Below, in pieces: positions 8,886-18,746 of a DNA stretch of 64,000 nucleotides. This DNA comes from UBA2199 sp964628035 (GTDB lineage: Bacteria > Acidobacteriota > Aminicenantia > UBA2199), in the NCBI GenBank assembly GCA_964628035.1, contig CAZVPI010000001.1, forward strand, positions 496,001 to 560,000. The letters are read 5' to 3'. The position numbers and the translations under genes are program-made. The first letter of the stretch is position 1; every line of letters starts with the position of its first letter. Under the pieces are notes generated by a model. That model saw nothing but the letters and a program-made list of their open reading frames with translations. It made no database searches and was not told the DNA's origin.

Positions 8886-11800
8886 ATGAAACAATCGCTT
8901 TTTCTGGTCTTGACGGGGCTGCTGGCGCTTTCCCTCTGCCAGCCCGGCTGCAAAAAGAAGCAGCCGGCGCCGCAGGAGTGGTACCGCTACATCAGCGCCC
9001 ACAGCACGGGCGAGATTTCCCGCAAAGCGCAGATCCGGGTGCTGTTCGTCGGCAACGTCGGCAGCGAAGGCCAGGCGGCCGAGGCGCTCAAGGGCGTCCT
9101 GGAGTTCACTCCGGCCATCGCCGGCAAGGCCGAATGGCGCTCCTCCCGCGAGCTGGTGTTCACCCCCGAGCGCCACTTGATCCCCGGCACGGCCTATCGC
9201 GCCGCCCTGAACCTGAGGAAGATCATGAAGCTGCCCCGGGAGTACCGGCGCTTCGAGTTCGCCTTCTCGGTCATCCGCGAATCCCTGGACCTCGACCTGG
9301 AGGGCCTGGCGCCGGTCGATGAGGTCACGCCCAACCAGTTCCTGCTGCGCGGCATACTGACCACGCGCGACAGCCAGGAGCCGGACGCCGTGCGCAAGGT
9401 CCTGGCGGCCGCGCAGGAGGGGCGGGAACTGGCCGTCGACTGGTCGCACGAGAACGAGGGGCGCAGCCACTCGTTCGTCGTCCGCGCCATCCGGCGCCTC
9501 GAGACGCCCAGCGGCGTCGATGTCCGCTGGAACGGCGCCGCGATCGGCGCCGAGCAGAAGGGGACGCGGCGGATCGACGTCCCCTCGCTGGGCCAGTTCG
9601 ACCTGCTCGAGGCCGAGGCCGTCCTCGAGCCGGCCAGCGCCATCCTGCTGCGTTTCTCCGATCCCCTGAGGAAGAACCAGAACCTGCGCGGGCTGATCAC
9701 CGTGCCCGGGCACGAGCCGACCTTCGAGATCGAGAACAACGTGATCCGCGTCCACTCGGGCCGGGGTTTTGACGCCGCCGTCGAGGTCACGATCAGCCCC
9801 GGGATCCGCAATTTCAACGACCGCCGCCTCGAGAAGCGCCTGACGCGCAGCGTGACCTTCCAGCGCCTGGCGCCGCAGGTGCGCTTCGTAGGCCAGGGGA
9901 TCATCCTGCCCGACAAGGAGCGGCTGACCGTCCCCTTCGAGGCGGTGAGCCTGCGTTCGCTGCAGGTGACGGCGTTCCAAATCTATGCCGGCAACATGGC
10001 GCAGTTCTTCCAGGAGAACAACCTGGAGGGCAAGGAGAACCTGTCGCGGGTCGGCCGCTTCCTGTGGCGCAAGACCGTTCCCCTTTCCGACAAGGCCGAG
10101 GAGGCCTCGGTGTGGCGGCGCTACAGCCTGGATGTGACCCGGCTGCTGGGCGAGAACCAGGGCAGCCTGTTCCGCATCATCCTGTCGTTCCATCGCGGCA
10201 ACGCCTTCTATCCCTGCCAGAACAGCGACCCGCCGGTGACCGAGCCCGAGCTGCAGGACCAGGACGACGTCTCCTGGCGTGACTACAGCCACTGGGACTA
10301 TCCCTATTCGTTTTATTACCAGGAAGGACGCGACGGCTGGGCCGACCGCAACGATCCCTGCAAGGACGCCTATTACAACCCGAACTTCAACGCCAACGCC
10401 GTGCAGGCGCGCAACTTCCTGGCCTCGAACATCGGGCTGCTGGCCAAGCGCGGCGACGGGTCCGAGCTGCACGTGGTCACCACCGACATCCGCAGCGCCG
10501 AGCCGCGGCCCAACGTGCGCGTGCGCGCCTTCAACTTCCAGAACCAGCTCCTGGGCGAAGGCCGCAGCGACGGTTCGGGCTTTCTCACCCTGGACCTGCC
10601 CGGCCAGCCTTTCTTCCTCGAGGCCGAGGACAACGGCGAGCGCGGCTACCTGCGGCTGAGCCGCGAGGGGGCGCTGGCCACGAGCCATTTCGACGTCGGC
10701 GGCGAGAAGGTGCAGCAAGGGATCAAGGGCGCCCTCTACGGCGAGCGCGGCGTCTGGCGTCCAGGCGACGACCTGTACCTGACCTTCGTCCTCTTTGACC
10801 GCGAGCGCAGGCTGCCCGCCGGCCATCCGCTGCTGCTGGAGCTGTACAACCCCAAGGGGCAGCTGATCCAGTCCGTAAAGCCCGGGCGGTCGCTCCCCCC
10901 CTTCCACTCCTTCCGCCTGAGCACCGACGAGTCGGCGCCGACCGGAACCTGGAAGGCGCGGGTGCTGGTCGGCGGTCTGGTCTTCGAGCAGAACCTGAAG
11001 ATCGAGACCGTCGCCCCCAACCGCCTGAAGATCGACTTCCAGCCGGGGGCCGACAAGCTGGCCAAGGACCGGCCGGTGACGGCCGTGTTGAACAGCCAGT
11101 GGCTGCACGGCGCGGCGGCCGCCAACCTGAAGTACGACGCCCAGGTGCGCCTGACGCCGCGGCCCACCCGCTTCGAGCGCTGGCCGGGGTATGTCTTCGA
11201 CGACCCGGCCCGCCAGGTGGCCGCCTCCGAGCAGCAGGTGGCCTCCGGCCAGCTGGACGGCTCGGGCGCCGCCCGCTTCCCCGTGGCCCTGGAGATGGAG
11301 GAGTCGGCTCCGGGGATGATGGACGCCCAGTTCACCGTCCGCGTTTTCGAGGAGAGCGGTGACTTTTCCATCGACTCCGTGACCGTGCCCTACTTCCCCT
11401 ACCCGAGCTTTGTCGGCGTCCGCCTGCCCAAGGGCGACGAGATGCGCGGCATGCTGCTCACCGACCAGGACCACGTGCTGCAGGTGGTCACCGTTGACGC
11501 CGACGGCAACCCCGTCTCCCGCGCCGGGCTGCAGGCCAGCCTCTACAAGGTCGAGTGGAAGTGGTGGTGGGACAAGAGCGGTGATTCTCTGGCCCAGTAC
11601 GTGGCCAACACCAGCCACGTCCCCATCCTGAAGGGGGAGGTCGCGACACGCGACGGCCTCGGCACCTGGAAGTTCCAGGTCAAATACCCGCAGTGGGGCC
11701 GCTACCTGGTGCGCGTCGTCGACCCGCAGAGCGGCCACGCCGCAGGCCAGACCGTCTACATCGACTGGCCGGGCTGGGCCGGCCGCGCCCGCGAGGAGAA

Positions 11801-14405
11801 GGGCAGCGGCGCCACCCGGCTCAACTTCAGCGCCGACAAGCCGCGCTACCAGGTCGGGGAAAAGGCGACGATCTTCCTGCCCGACGCCCCCCAGGGGCGG
11901 GCCCTGGTCTCGCTGGAGAACCGCTCGCGGGTGCTGAAGCAGATGTGGGTGAGCACGCAGAAGGGGGAGAACCGCTTCACTCTCGATCTCGACGCCGGCA
12001 TGACCCCCAATGTCTACGTCCACGTCACCCTGCTGCAGCCCCATTCGGGCAAGAAGAGCGACGCGCCCATCCGCCTCTACGGCGTCATCCCCGTCCTGGT
12101 CGACGACCCGGCGACGGAACTGAAGCCGGCGCTGGCCGTGGCCGACGAGTTGAAGCCCATGGAGGAATTCAAGGTCGGTGTGAGCGAGAAGGCGGGGAGG
12201 CCGATGACCTATACCCTGGCCGTGGTCGACGAGGGGCTGCTGGGGCTGACCCGCTACTCTGCCCCCGACCTGCGCAAGCGCTTCTACAACCGCGAGGCGC
12301 TGGGCGTGCTCACCTGGGACCTGTTTGACGAGGTGGCCGAGGCCTACGGCGCCGATCTGTCGCGGCTGCTGGCCCTGGGCGGCGACGAACAGGGGGCCGA
12401 GGCGGCGGGCGAGAAGAAGCAGCGCCGCTTCCCGCCGGTCGTCCTTTTCGCCGGCCCCTTCGCCCTGGAGGCGGGCAAGAGGGCCGAGCACCGCTTCACC
12501 ATGCCGCAGTATGTGGGCGCGGTGCGCGTCATGGCCGTCGCCGGCGACGGCGGCGCCTTCGGCGTCGCGGAAAAATCGCTGCCCGTGCGCCAGGACCTGA
12601 TGATCCTGCCGACCCTGCCGCGCGTGGCGCGGCCGGGCGAGAGCTTCGACCTGCCCGTCTCGGTCTTTGTCAGCCGCGACGACATCCGCCGCGTCCAGGT
12701 GCAGATCGATCCCGGCGACCGCTTCCGCGTCGATGGCCCGAAGATCAAGACGGTCGACTTCACGCGCCCGGGCGATGAAATGGTCTTTTTCCCGGTGACG
12801 GTCAGCAACGCCATCGGCCAGGGTGACATTCGCCTGCGCGCCACCAGCGGCATGCGCAGGGCCGAGAGCCGCACCGCGCTGCCCATCCTGGCCGCCAATC
12901 CGCGAGTGCTGGAGACGCTGCGCCTCGAGGTGCCGCCGGGCCAGACCCGCTCCCTGGTCGTCAAGCCCTTCGGCATCCAGGGAACGAACGCCTTGACCGT
13001 CGAGTACTCCACGCTGCCGCCGTTCCGCCTGGGCAAGCGGCTGCAGTTCCTGATCCATTATCCCCACGGCTGCCTGGAGCAGACCCTCTCCACCGCCTTC
13101 CCGCAGCTCTACCTCAAGCACCTGGTCAAGCTCGACGAGGGTCAGATGAAGAAGGTGGACGACCATATCGCCGCGGCCATCGAGAAGATGCGCGGCTTCC
13201 AGACGCCGGGCGGCGGCTTCTCCTACTGGCCGGGCGAATACGAGGTTCACCCGTGGACCTCCTCCTACGCCGGCCACTTCCTGGTGGAGGCGCAGCGCCT
13301 GGGATACCGCGTGCCGGCCGCCGTCCTGGACGCCTGGAAAAAGCACCAGCGTGGGCTGGCCAACTCCTGGACCGCCAGACCCGAGTCGGGGCGCCTGCTC
13401 CAGGCCTTCCGCCTGTACACGCTGGCCCTGGCCGGGGCCCCTGACCTGGGAGCCATGAACCGCCTGCGCGAGGGCGGCGAGTTGGACAGCCCTGCCGCCG
13501 TCCTGCTGGCCGGGGCCTTCCAGGCCTGCGGCCAGGGCGAGGCAGCCGACGACCTGCTGGCCAAGTGCTCCTGGCAGGTGGCTTCCTACCGCGACGACCG
13601 CCGCACCTTCGGATCGGCGCTGCGCGACAAGGCGGTCATGGCCCGGACGCTGGCCGGCATGGGCCAGCGGGGGCGCGCCAGGAGATTCATCGACGAGATC
13701 GTCTCGGCGCTGGACAGCGACACCTGGTTCTCCACCCAGGAGACGGCCTATGCCCTGATGGCCATCTCCGCCTATTACGGCGGCTCGCCTTCCAGGCCGT
13801 TCCGCTTCCAGGCCGGCTGGCAGGGGGAAAAGGCGCGCGACCTGGAAGCCGCCTTCCCCTTCCAGCAACAGGAGTTTTCCCCCTTCCCCGGCAACGAACG
13901 CACCCTGCTGGTGACCAATCCCGGCCAGGATACGCTGTATGTCACCGCCACCGTCGGCGGCATCCCGCCCGCCGGCGGCGAACAGGCGCACGAGAACAAC
14001 CTGCGCCTGGAAGTCGTCACCCGCGATGCGCGGGAGAACGCCATCGACCCGGCCCGCCTGGCGCAGGGCGGCGACGTCAAGGTGGAGATCAGCGTCACCA
14101 ACCTCGGCAAGCAGAAGCTGCACAACCTGGCCCTGACCCATATCGTTCCGGCCGGCTGCCAGATCTCCAATCCCAGGCTTTTCAGCGGCGAGGCCGGCAG
14201 CGGCTACTACGACTACCAGGACGTCCGCGACGACCGCATCCTCACCTACTTCGGCCTGGAGGCCGGCGCCAGGAAGAAGTTCACCGCCGTTCTCAACGCC
14301 TCCTACGGCGGCCGCTTCTACTGGCCGGGCATCGCCGTGGAGGCGATGTACGACGCGGCCTTCCATGCCAACACGGCGGGCCGATGGCTGGAGATCCGGC
14401 GCTGA
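8886..14405 (+). CDS. Bacterial alpha-2-macroglobulin, thioester-containing lipoprotein
   Basis: This 1839-residue bacterial alpha-2-macroglobulin is a periplasmic protease trap. The N-terminus is a signal peptide ending CQPGCKKK, compatible with lipidation and inner-membrane retention, though CQPGC is not an ideal lipobox. MG domains follow: a middle part with GIKGALYGERGVWRPGDDLYL, and a region with TYTLAVVDEGLLGLTRY. The thioester motif is in HYPHGCLEQTLS, where Cys1396 and Gln1399 would form the internal thioester. Then come the alpha-helical TED domain and a C-terminal receptor-binding-like domain. Length matches the family (about 1500-2000). A bait region cannot be pinpointed by eye. 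It overlaps pbpC by 22 bases, the classical partnership in which the trap guards the cell when the wall is damaged. Confidence 0.93.
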   Translation: MKQSLFLVLTGLLALSLCQPGCKKKQPAPQEWYRYISAHSTGEISRKAQIRVLFVGNVGSEGQAAEALKGVLEFTPAIAGKAEWRSSRELVFTPERHLIPGTAYRAALNLRKIMKLPREYRRFEFAFSVIRESLDLDLEGLAPVDEVTPNQFLLRGILTTRDSQEPDAVRKVLAAAQEGRELAVDWSHENEGRSHSFVVRAIRRLETPSGVDVRWNGAAIGAEQKGTRRIDVPSLGQFDLLEAEAVLEPASAILLRFSDPLRKNQNLRGLITVPGHEPTFEIENNVIRVHSGRGFDAAVEVTISPGIRNFNDRRLEKRLTRSVTFQRLAPQVRFVGQGIILPDKERLTVPFEAVSLRSLQVTAFQIYAGNMAQFFQENNLEGKENLSRVGRFLWRKTVPLSDKAEEASVWRRYSLDVTRLLGENQGSLFRIILSFHRGNAFYPCQNSDPPVTEPELQDQDDVSWRDYSHWDYPYSFYYQEGRDGWADRNDPCKDAYYNPNFNANAVQARNFLASNIGLLAKRGDGSELHVVTTDIRSAEPRPNVRVRAFNFQNQLLGEGRSDGSGFLTLDLPGQPFFLEAEDNGERGYLRLSREGALATSHFDVGGEKVQQGIKGALYGERGVWRPGDDLYLTFVLFDRERRLPAGHPLLLELYNPKGQLIQSVKPGRSLPPFHSFRLSTDESAPTGTWKARVLVGGLVFEQNLKIETVAPNRLKIDFQPGADKLAKDRPVTAVLNSQWLHGAAAANLKYDAQVRLTPRPTRFERWPGYVFDDPARQVAASEQQVASGQLDGSGAARFPVALEMEESAPGMMDAQFTVRVFEESGDFSIDSVTVPYFPYPSFVGVRLPKGDEMRGMLLTDQDHVLQVVTVDADGNPVSRAGLQASLYKVEWKWWWDKSGDSLAQYVANTSHVPILKGEVATRDGLGTWKFQVKYPQWGRYLVRVVDPQSGHAAGQTVYIDWPGWAGRAREEKGSGATRLNFSADKPRYQVGEKATIFLPDAPQGRALVSLENRSRVLKQMWVSTQKGENRFTLDLDAGMTPNVYVHVTLLQPHSGKKSDAPIRLYGVIPVLVDDPATELKPALAVADELKPMEEFKVGVSEKAGRPMTYTLAVVDEGLLGLTRYSAPDLRKRFYNREALGVLTWDLFDEVAEAYGADLSRLLALGGDEQGAEAAGEKKQRRFPPVVLFAGPFALEAGKRAEHRFTMPQYVGAVRVMAVAGDGGAFGVAEKSLPVRQDLMILPTLPRVARPGESFDLPVSVFVSRDDIRRVQVQIDPGDRFRVDGPKIKTVDFTRPGDEMVFFPVTVSNAIGQGDIRLRATSGMRRAESRTALPILAANPRVLETLRLEVPPGQTRSLVVKPFGIQGTNALTVEYSTLPPFRLGKRLQFLIHYPHGCLEQTLSTAFPQLYLKHLVKLDEGQMKKVDDHIAAAIEKMRGFQTPGGGFSYWPGEYEVHPWTSSYAGHFLVEAQRLGYRVPAAVLDAWKKHQRGLANSWTARPESGRLLQAFRLYTLALAGAPDLGAMNRLREGGELDSPAAVLLAGAFQACGQGEAADDLLAKCSWQVASYRDDRRTFGSALRDKAVMARTLAGMGQRGRARRFIDEIVSALDSDTWFSTQETAYALMAISAYYGGSPSRPFRFQAGWQGEKARDLEAAFPFQQQEFSPFPGNERTLLVTNPGQDTLYVTATVGGIPPAGGEQAHENNLRLEVVTRDARENAIDPARLAQGGDVKVEISVTNLGKQKLHNLALTHIVPAGCQISNPRLFSGEAGSGYYDYQDVRDDRILTYFGLEAGARKKFTAVLNASYGGRFYWPGIAVEAMYDAAFHANTAGRWLEIRR

Positions 14406-16741
14406 CCGGCTTCTGGCGCCAACGGCGCCGCCTGCTGGCGGCGCTGGCCGCCATCGCGCTGCTGGCCGCCCTGCTCGCCTGGTGGGCTGCGCCGCGCCCC
14501 CTTTTCCATGACCCGCTCTCGCCGGTCGTCTTCGCCGCCGACGGCCGGCTGCTGGGGGCGCGCCTGGCCGCCGACGGCCAGTGGCGCTTCCCGGGAACGG
14601 AAGTTCTCCCCGAGCGCTTCGTCCAGGCCCTGGTGCACTATGAGGACCGCCGCTTCCTGCGCCACCGCGGCGTCGACCTGCGGGCGGCCGTTCGCGCCCT
14701 GCTCACCAACCTGCGCCGCCGCGCCGTGGTCAGCGGCGGCAGCACCCTGACCATGCAGGTGGTACGCATCAGCCGCAAGAACCCGCCGCGCACGGTCGCC
14801 GAAAAGCTGCGCGAAATGGCGCTGGCCCTGCGCCTGGAACTCTCGCGCTCGAAGCGGGAGATCCTGGCCCTGCATGCAGCCAACGCGCCCTTCGGCGGCA
14901 ACATCGTCGGGCTGGATGCCGCCTCCTGGTTCTATTTCGACCGCGGCCCCGCCGAACTGAGCTGGGCCGAGGCGGCTTTCCTGGCCGTCCTGCCCAACGA
15001 TCCCAAGCTCGTCGCCGGCGCCGCCAACCGCAGGCGGCTGCTGGCCAAGCGCGACCGGCTGCTGCGGCTTCTGGGCCAACGCGGGCGGCTCGCACCCCTG
15101 GAGCTCTCCCTGGCCCTGGCCGAGCCCCTGCCCGTAGGCATGCGCCGGCCGCCGCGCCTGGCCCCGCACTTGCTCGACACGCTGGCGGCGCGGGGCGGCG
15201 GCCGGCCGTTCCGCACCTTCCTGGACCGCAACCTGCAGGCCACGCTGGTGCGCATCGTGCAGGCCGGCGGCGAGCGGCTGCTGGCCATCAACATCCGCAA
15301 CCTCGCCGTCCTGGTCATCGACAACCGCCGGGCCGTGGTGGCGGCCTATGCGGGCAATGTCGTTCGCGACGGCCCGCCCCAGGGACAGGACATCGACCTG
15401 ATCCGCCGGCCGCGCAGCACCGGCAGCATCCTCAAGCCTTTCCTGTACGCGGCCATGCTGCAGGAGGGAGGCCTGGCGCCGACGACGCTGGTCGCCGACA
15501 CCCCGGCCCATTTCGCCGGCTATGTCCCGGAGAACTTCGACCGCCGCTTCCGCGGCGCCGTGCCGGCCCGCGACGCCCTGGCCTGGTCGCTGAACATCCC
15601 CGCCATCCACATGCTGCGGCAGTACGGCATCCCCCGCTTCTACAATCTGCTGAAGAAATGGGGGCTCACCACCCTGGTCCGCCCGCCGGGAGGCTACGGT
15701 TTGACCCTGATCCTCGGCGGCGCCGAGGCCACCCTGTGGGAGGTGACCGGCCTGTACGCCGGCCTGGCGCAGCTGGCCCTGGGCGACGCCGGGCTGCGGC
15801 GCGAGGTGCGCCTGCTGCAGGAGGAGGCGCCGCGCCGCTTGCGCATGAACGACCTGGGACCGGGGGCCGCCTATCTGACCCTGCAGGCCCTGACCCAGGT
15901 CAACCGCCCCGACGACGAGGGGCATTGGCGCGAATTCTCCTCCTCGCGCTGGGTGGCCTGGAAGACGGGGACCAGCTTCGGCCTGCGCGATGCCTGGGCC
16001 GTCGGCGTCACCCCGGCCTACACGGTCGGGGTCTGGGCCGGCAACGCCGACGGCGAGGGCAACCCGGCGCTGACCGGCCTGTCGGCGGCGGCGCCAATTC
16101 TCTTCGAGGTGATCAACGCCCTGGACACGGGCGGGGCCGTGCCGCCGCCGCGGCTGTGGCTCAAGGAGGTCCGCGTCTGCCGCGACTCGGGATTCTTGGC
16201 CGGCGAGTTCTGCCCGGCGGTCGCGGCCGTTGTTCCGCGCGAAAGCCATTTCCAGCTGCCCTGCCCCCATCACCGGCTGGTCCACCTCGACGCCGGCGGC
16301 CGCTTTCGCGTCGACTCGGCATGCGAGCCGCCGGCGCGCATGCACCACCGGCCGTGGTTCGTCCTGCCGCCGGTCCAGGAGTACTATTACCGCCGCGTTC
16401 ATCCCGAGTACCGCAGCCTGCCTCCCTTCCGTCCCGACTGCCAGGGATTCCAGGCCGAAGCCGGGCGCCAGGTCATCAGCCTGGTCTATCCCGAGGCCAG
16501 CACCGCGGTCTACATCCCGGTTGAGCTCGACGGCACACCTGGTCAGGTGGTTTTCGAGGCGGTCCACCGCCAGCCGGAAACGGCCCTCTATTGGCACTTG
16601 GACGGCGAGTTTCTCGCCGCCACTCGCCGCTTCCACCAGCTCCCGGCGCGGCCCGCCCCCGGCGGGCATGTCCTGGTGCTCATGGACGAGGAGGGGCACC
16701 GCATCGAGCGCAGGTTCAGGGTCATCGGCCGGGAACAGTAA
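14384..16741 (+). CDS. pbpC: Penicillin-binding protein 1C (bifunctional transglycosylase/transpeptidase)
   Basis: This 785-residue inner-membrane peptidoglycan polymerase is close to the E. coli PbpC length (770). A short cytoplasmic tail and one membrane helix (LLAALAAIALLAALLAWWA) are followed by a GT51 transglycosylase with HYEDRRFLRHRGVD and SGGSTLTMQVVR. The transpeptidase has STGSILKPF (predicted nucleophile Ser348), SLN (in WSLNIPA) and KTGTSFG. A PBP1C-type C-terminal domain closes it. The ATG at 14384 is chosen because the frame upstream runs antiparallel to nothing homologous and this start gives the expected N-terminus. It is coupled to the alpha-2-macroglobulin gene. Reported PbpC homologues are often poor penicillin binders; that cannot be judged here. 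Confidence 0.93.
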   Translation: MAGDPALTGFWRQRRRLLAALAAIALLAALLAWWAAPRPLFHDPLSPVVFAADGRLLGARLAADGQWRFPGTEVLPERFVQALVHYEDRRFLRHRGVDLRAAVRALLTNLRRRAVVSGGSTLTMQVVRISRKNPPRTVAEKLREMALALRLELSRSKREILALHAANAPFGGNIVGLDAASWFYFDRGPAELSWAEAAFLAVLPNDPKLVAGAANRRRLLAKRDRLLRLLGQRGRLAPLELSLALAEPLPVGMRRPPRLAPHLLDTLAARGGGRPFRTFLDRNLQATLVRIVQAGGERLLAINIRNLAVLVIDNRRAVVAAYAGNVVRDGPPQGQDIDLIRRPRSTGSILKPFLYAAMLQEGGLAPTTLVADTPAHFAGYVPENFDRRFRGAVPARDALAWSLNIPAIHMLRQYGIPRFYNLLKKWGLTTLVRPPGGYGLTLILGGAEATLWEVTGLYAGLAQLALGDAGLRREVRLLQEEAPRRLRMNDLGPGAAYLTLQALTQVNRPDDEGHWREFSSSRWVAWKTGTSFGLRDAWAVGVTPAYTVGVWAGNADGEGNPALTGLSAAAPILFEVINALDTGGAVPPPRLWLKEVRVCRDSGFLAGEFCPAVAAVVPRESHFQLPCPHHRLVHLDAGGRFRVDSACEPPARMHHRPWFVLPPVQEYYYRRVHPEYRSLPPFRPDCQGFQAEAGRQVISLVYPEASTAVYIPVELDGTPGQVVFEAVHRQPETALYWHLDGEFLAATRRFHQLPARPAPGGHVLVLMDEEGHRIERRFRVIGREQ

Positions 16742-16912
16742 ACTTGGCGTACGGCATAAGGCTGACGGCGTACGGCAGATGCAACGGAATGAACTCGAGT
16801 GACAAGTGACGAGGAACGGCACTCGGCGTACGGCGGCAGCACAGAAACGAGCTAAAGTGAAAAGTGATGAGTGATGCGTGATGAGAAAGTCAAAAGACAA
16901 GGGGGAGGGAAC

Positions 16913-17194
16913 ATGCGCAAGAAAGTAAAGCCTGGCCAGAAACTCCCGGTGGTGATTACCGCAAGTGAAAGAGAAATGATCCGCGAGGATACGTTCTACG
17001 ATCCTGATTTTGCCAAGCTCGCCGAATGCCGCGGCAAGAACCTGATGGTGCCGATGACGCTGGACGACATCGAGGATCTTCAGGGCCATGTCGCCGCCGC
17101 GGCCAACCACTGCGAAAAGCGGAAGCTGCAGGCGCGGCTGGACCGCCTGTTCGATAAATTGCAGCGCTTCCTGGATCAGTACGAGGAGGAATGA
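16913..17194 (+). CDS. Small soluble protein of unknown function
   Basis: A 93-residue, highly charged protein with no signal peptide or membrane helix. It opens with a Lys-rich MRKKVKPGQKLPVVITASEREMI and ends in a helical, coiled-coil-like stretch (KRKLQARLDRLFDKLQRFLDQYEEE). The start at 16913 follows GGGGGAGGG. The 171 bases upstream hold repeated GCGTACGGC and GTGA-rich words rather than a recognisable promoter. I do not recognise the family; the Lys-rich head and helical tail could suit a nucleic-acid or protein-binding adaptor, but that is speculation. Confidence 0.65.
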   Translation: MRKKVKPGQKLPVVITASEREMIREDTFYDPDFAKLAECRGKNLMVPMTLDDIEDLQGHVAAAANHCEKRKLQARLDRLFDKLQRFLDQYEEE

Positions 17195-17555
17195 AACGCC
17201 GCAGGCCTTCGCCCAACTCTATCTGGCAATCACCCCATCGGCCTACCTTTTGAATAGGATTGAATGGCGCCGCTGCCGTAGGATTGATCTTATGGCTTGC
17301 CGCGGCGAAGCCGTCGCTGCCGGTACAGTCGTTCGCTGAATCCGCCTTCAGCGAGGAATCTTTTTCCCAAGGATTCCAATGGCTTGTGCAACAGGTAGCT
17401 GGCCTGATTGACCAGGCAGATCATGGCGTTGGCGGCCTCTTCCGGGCCAGAGCTCGCTAAAATGGCTGCAGTTTTCTTGTCGTACCGGTCTGCCGCTTCC
17501 GGAATTTCGATTTAGTAATCACTGCGACAAATGTGCACGCGTTCTTAAAAAGGTT
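17195..17555. other. Gene-poor stretch between the small protein and Fic genes
   Basis: Apart from the four-helix-bundle remnant on the minus strand no coding potential or clear regulatory site was seen. Confidence 0.5.
17290..17511 (-). pseudogene. Remnant of a four-helix-bundle (suffix-domain) protein gene
   Basis: On the minus strand 74 codons are open between stop codons. The translation contains EEAANAMICLVNQASYLL and ends EGGFSERLYRQRRLRRGKP, which resembles the C-terminal part of four-helix-bundle proteins with the (E)EGGFxE(R/Q)LxxxR tail. No start codon or N-terminal helices are present before the upstream stop at 17512-17514, so this is a 5'-truncated fragment. It lies beside the Fic gene and marks a degraded accessory patch. 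Family assignment is by eye from the tail motif only. Confidence 0.5.
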
Positions 17556-18746
17556 TTATTGCTGTTTCGTGACGGATTTTTCGGAAATGCGCTGCAATGG
17601 AAGAAATGAAAAAATAATTTCTACTCTGGCGCGGGTTTTTTTCCCGACCCGTTGGATTAATTCCAATTCTTGCAAGCGGTTGAGGTCGCGTTGGATCGTC
17701 TTGGTCGTTTTTCCCGCATATGCTTTTGCCAGTTGTGGAGTCAATTCTGGAATTTCAGAGATGGCAACCGCGTCCTCCTTGGCCGCCAAATCAAGGGCAA
17801 GTTGCATTTGGCGCAGATCGCTTGGGTGGGTGCGATTTTGAAAGAGTTCATGTACGTGATCTCGCCAGACAACAAACCAAACATGGTTCCAGACAAATTC
17901 CATCTGTTCATGCAAGCCATCGACAAATCCGCGCAGGGCATACCGTAGGAATGGGACAACATCTCCGCCTGACTTGCTTGCTTGATCGAGCTGCCGGTAG
18001 TACTCGCTACGTGTTGCATTGTAGTGATTGCTGAGTAGGTGCGCGGCGGGGGACGGAACGCCGGCAGCGAGAAGGATGTGGAATTCAAGGAGACGGGCGG
18101 TCCTGCCGTTGCCATCGCCGAAAGGGTGGATCCAAACGAGATAAAGGTGGGCGATGATCGCCTTGATGACCGCATGGACAGTCTCCCGGCCCTTGGTTGT
18201 CTTGAAATCGTCGCTCTTCAGCCAATCGCAAAGCCTCTCAAGAAGATGCCGGCAGTTGCTTGCATCCGGAGCTCGGTACACATCCCCCACCGCGACCTGA
18301 TGCCCTCGCAATTCCCCGGGGACGACGTCCTTCTCCAGAGGAAGTTTGTCGAGCACTTGGTGATTATACGAAGAGATTAACTCCAAGTTGATTTCCGGAG
18401 GGGCTTCGGAAACGATTGAGCGGCCGATTTCATTGCAGGCGGCGATAATATTGTCTACTTCTTGCTTCAGATATTCTTTTGACGGGGAAACTTTCAGCTT
18501 ACCCTCTACGGCATCGTGCACTTCCTTCTCGGATAAGGTGTTCCCCTCAATTGCGGTCGTAGCCGCGACTCCCTTGGCGAGATAAACCTGATGCATCTGT
18601 TTCCTTATGTCAGGCCGTAAGGGCAGTTTGGCGAGATGTTCGCATTTAGAGGCGATTTCACCCAGATCCAGCCAGATGTCGGCTCCAGCCGGGCGCATGT
18701 CCAGGCGAAAGGTCAGCCAAGGATTTGTCCGCTCAAATGTCCACAT
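17556..18746 (-). CDS. Fic-domain protein (probable AMP transferase) with winged-helix tail
   Basis: This 396-residue Fic protein has the catalytic motif HPFGDGNGRTARLLE with the active His207, typical of AMP-transferring Fic enzymes. An N-terminal inhibitory motif TTAIEGN (residues about 62-68) places it in the class with its own alpha-inh helix. The C-terminus (about 310-385, ELTPQLAKAYAGKTTKTIQRDLNRLQEL) is a winged helix-turn-helix, so it may bind DNA, perhaps its own promoter. The start has TTAGGGGACAT just upstream. Base composition is clearly more AT-rich than its neighbours, and it sits beside a gene remnant and repeats, all signs of horizontal gain. No partner antitoxin gene is adjacent, in keeping with the built-in inhibitory helix. 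Confidence 0.9.
   Translation of the reverse strand: MWTFERTNPWLTFRLDMRPAGADIWLDLGEIASKCEHLAKLPLRPDIRKQMHQVYLAKGVAATTAIEGNTLSEKEVHDAVEGKLKVSPSKEYLKQEVDNIIAACNEIGRSIVSEAPPEINLELISSYNHQVLDKLPLEKDVVPGELRGHQVAVGDVYRAPDASNCRHLLERLCDWLKSDDFKTTKGRETVHAVIKAIIAHLYLVWIHPFGDGNGRTARLLEFHILLAAGVPSPAAHLLSNHYNATRSEYYRQLDQASKSGGDVVPFLRYALRGFVDGLHEQMEFVWNHVWFVVWRDHVHELFQNRTHPSDLRQMQLALDLAAKEDAVAISEIPELTPQLAKAYAGKTTKTIQRDLNRLQELELIQRVGKKTRARVEIIFSFLPLQRISEKSVTKQQ

Noticed and set aside
8856..14366. 1836-codon open frame on the minus strand opposite the alpha-2-macroglobulin gene
   Set aside because: A high-GC shadow: the composition is low-complexity (G, L, V, A, Q, R), no domain is visible, and the plus strand encodes a complete thioester protein.
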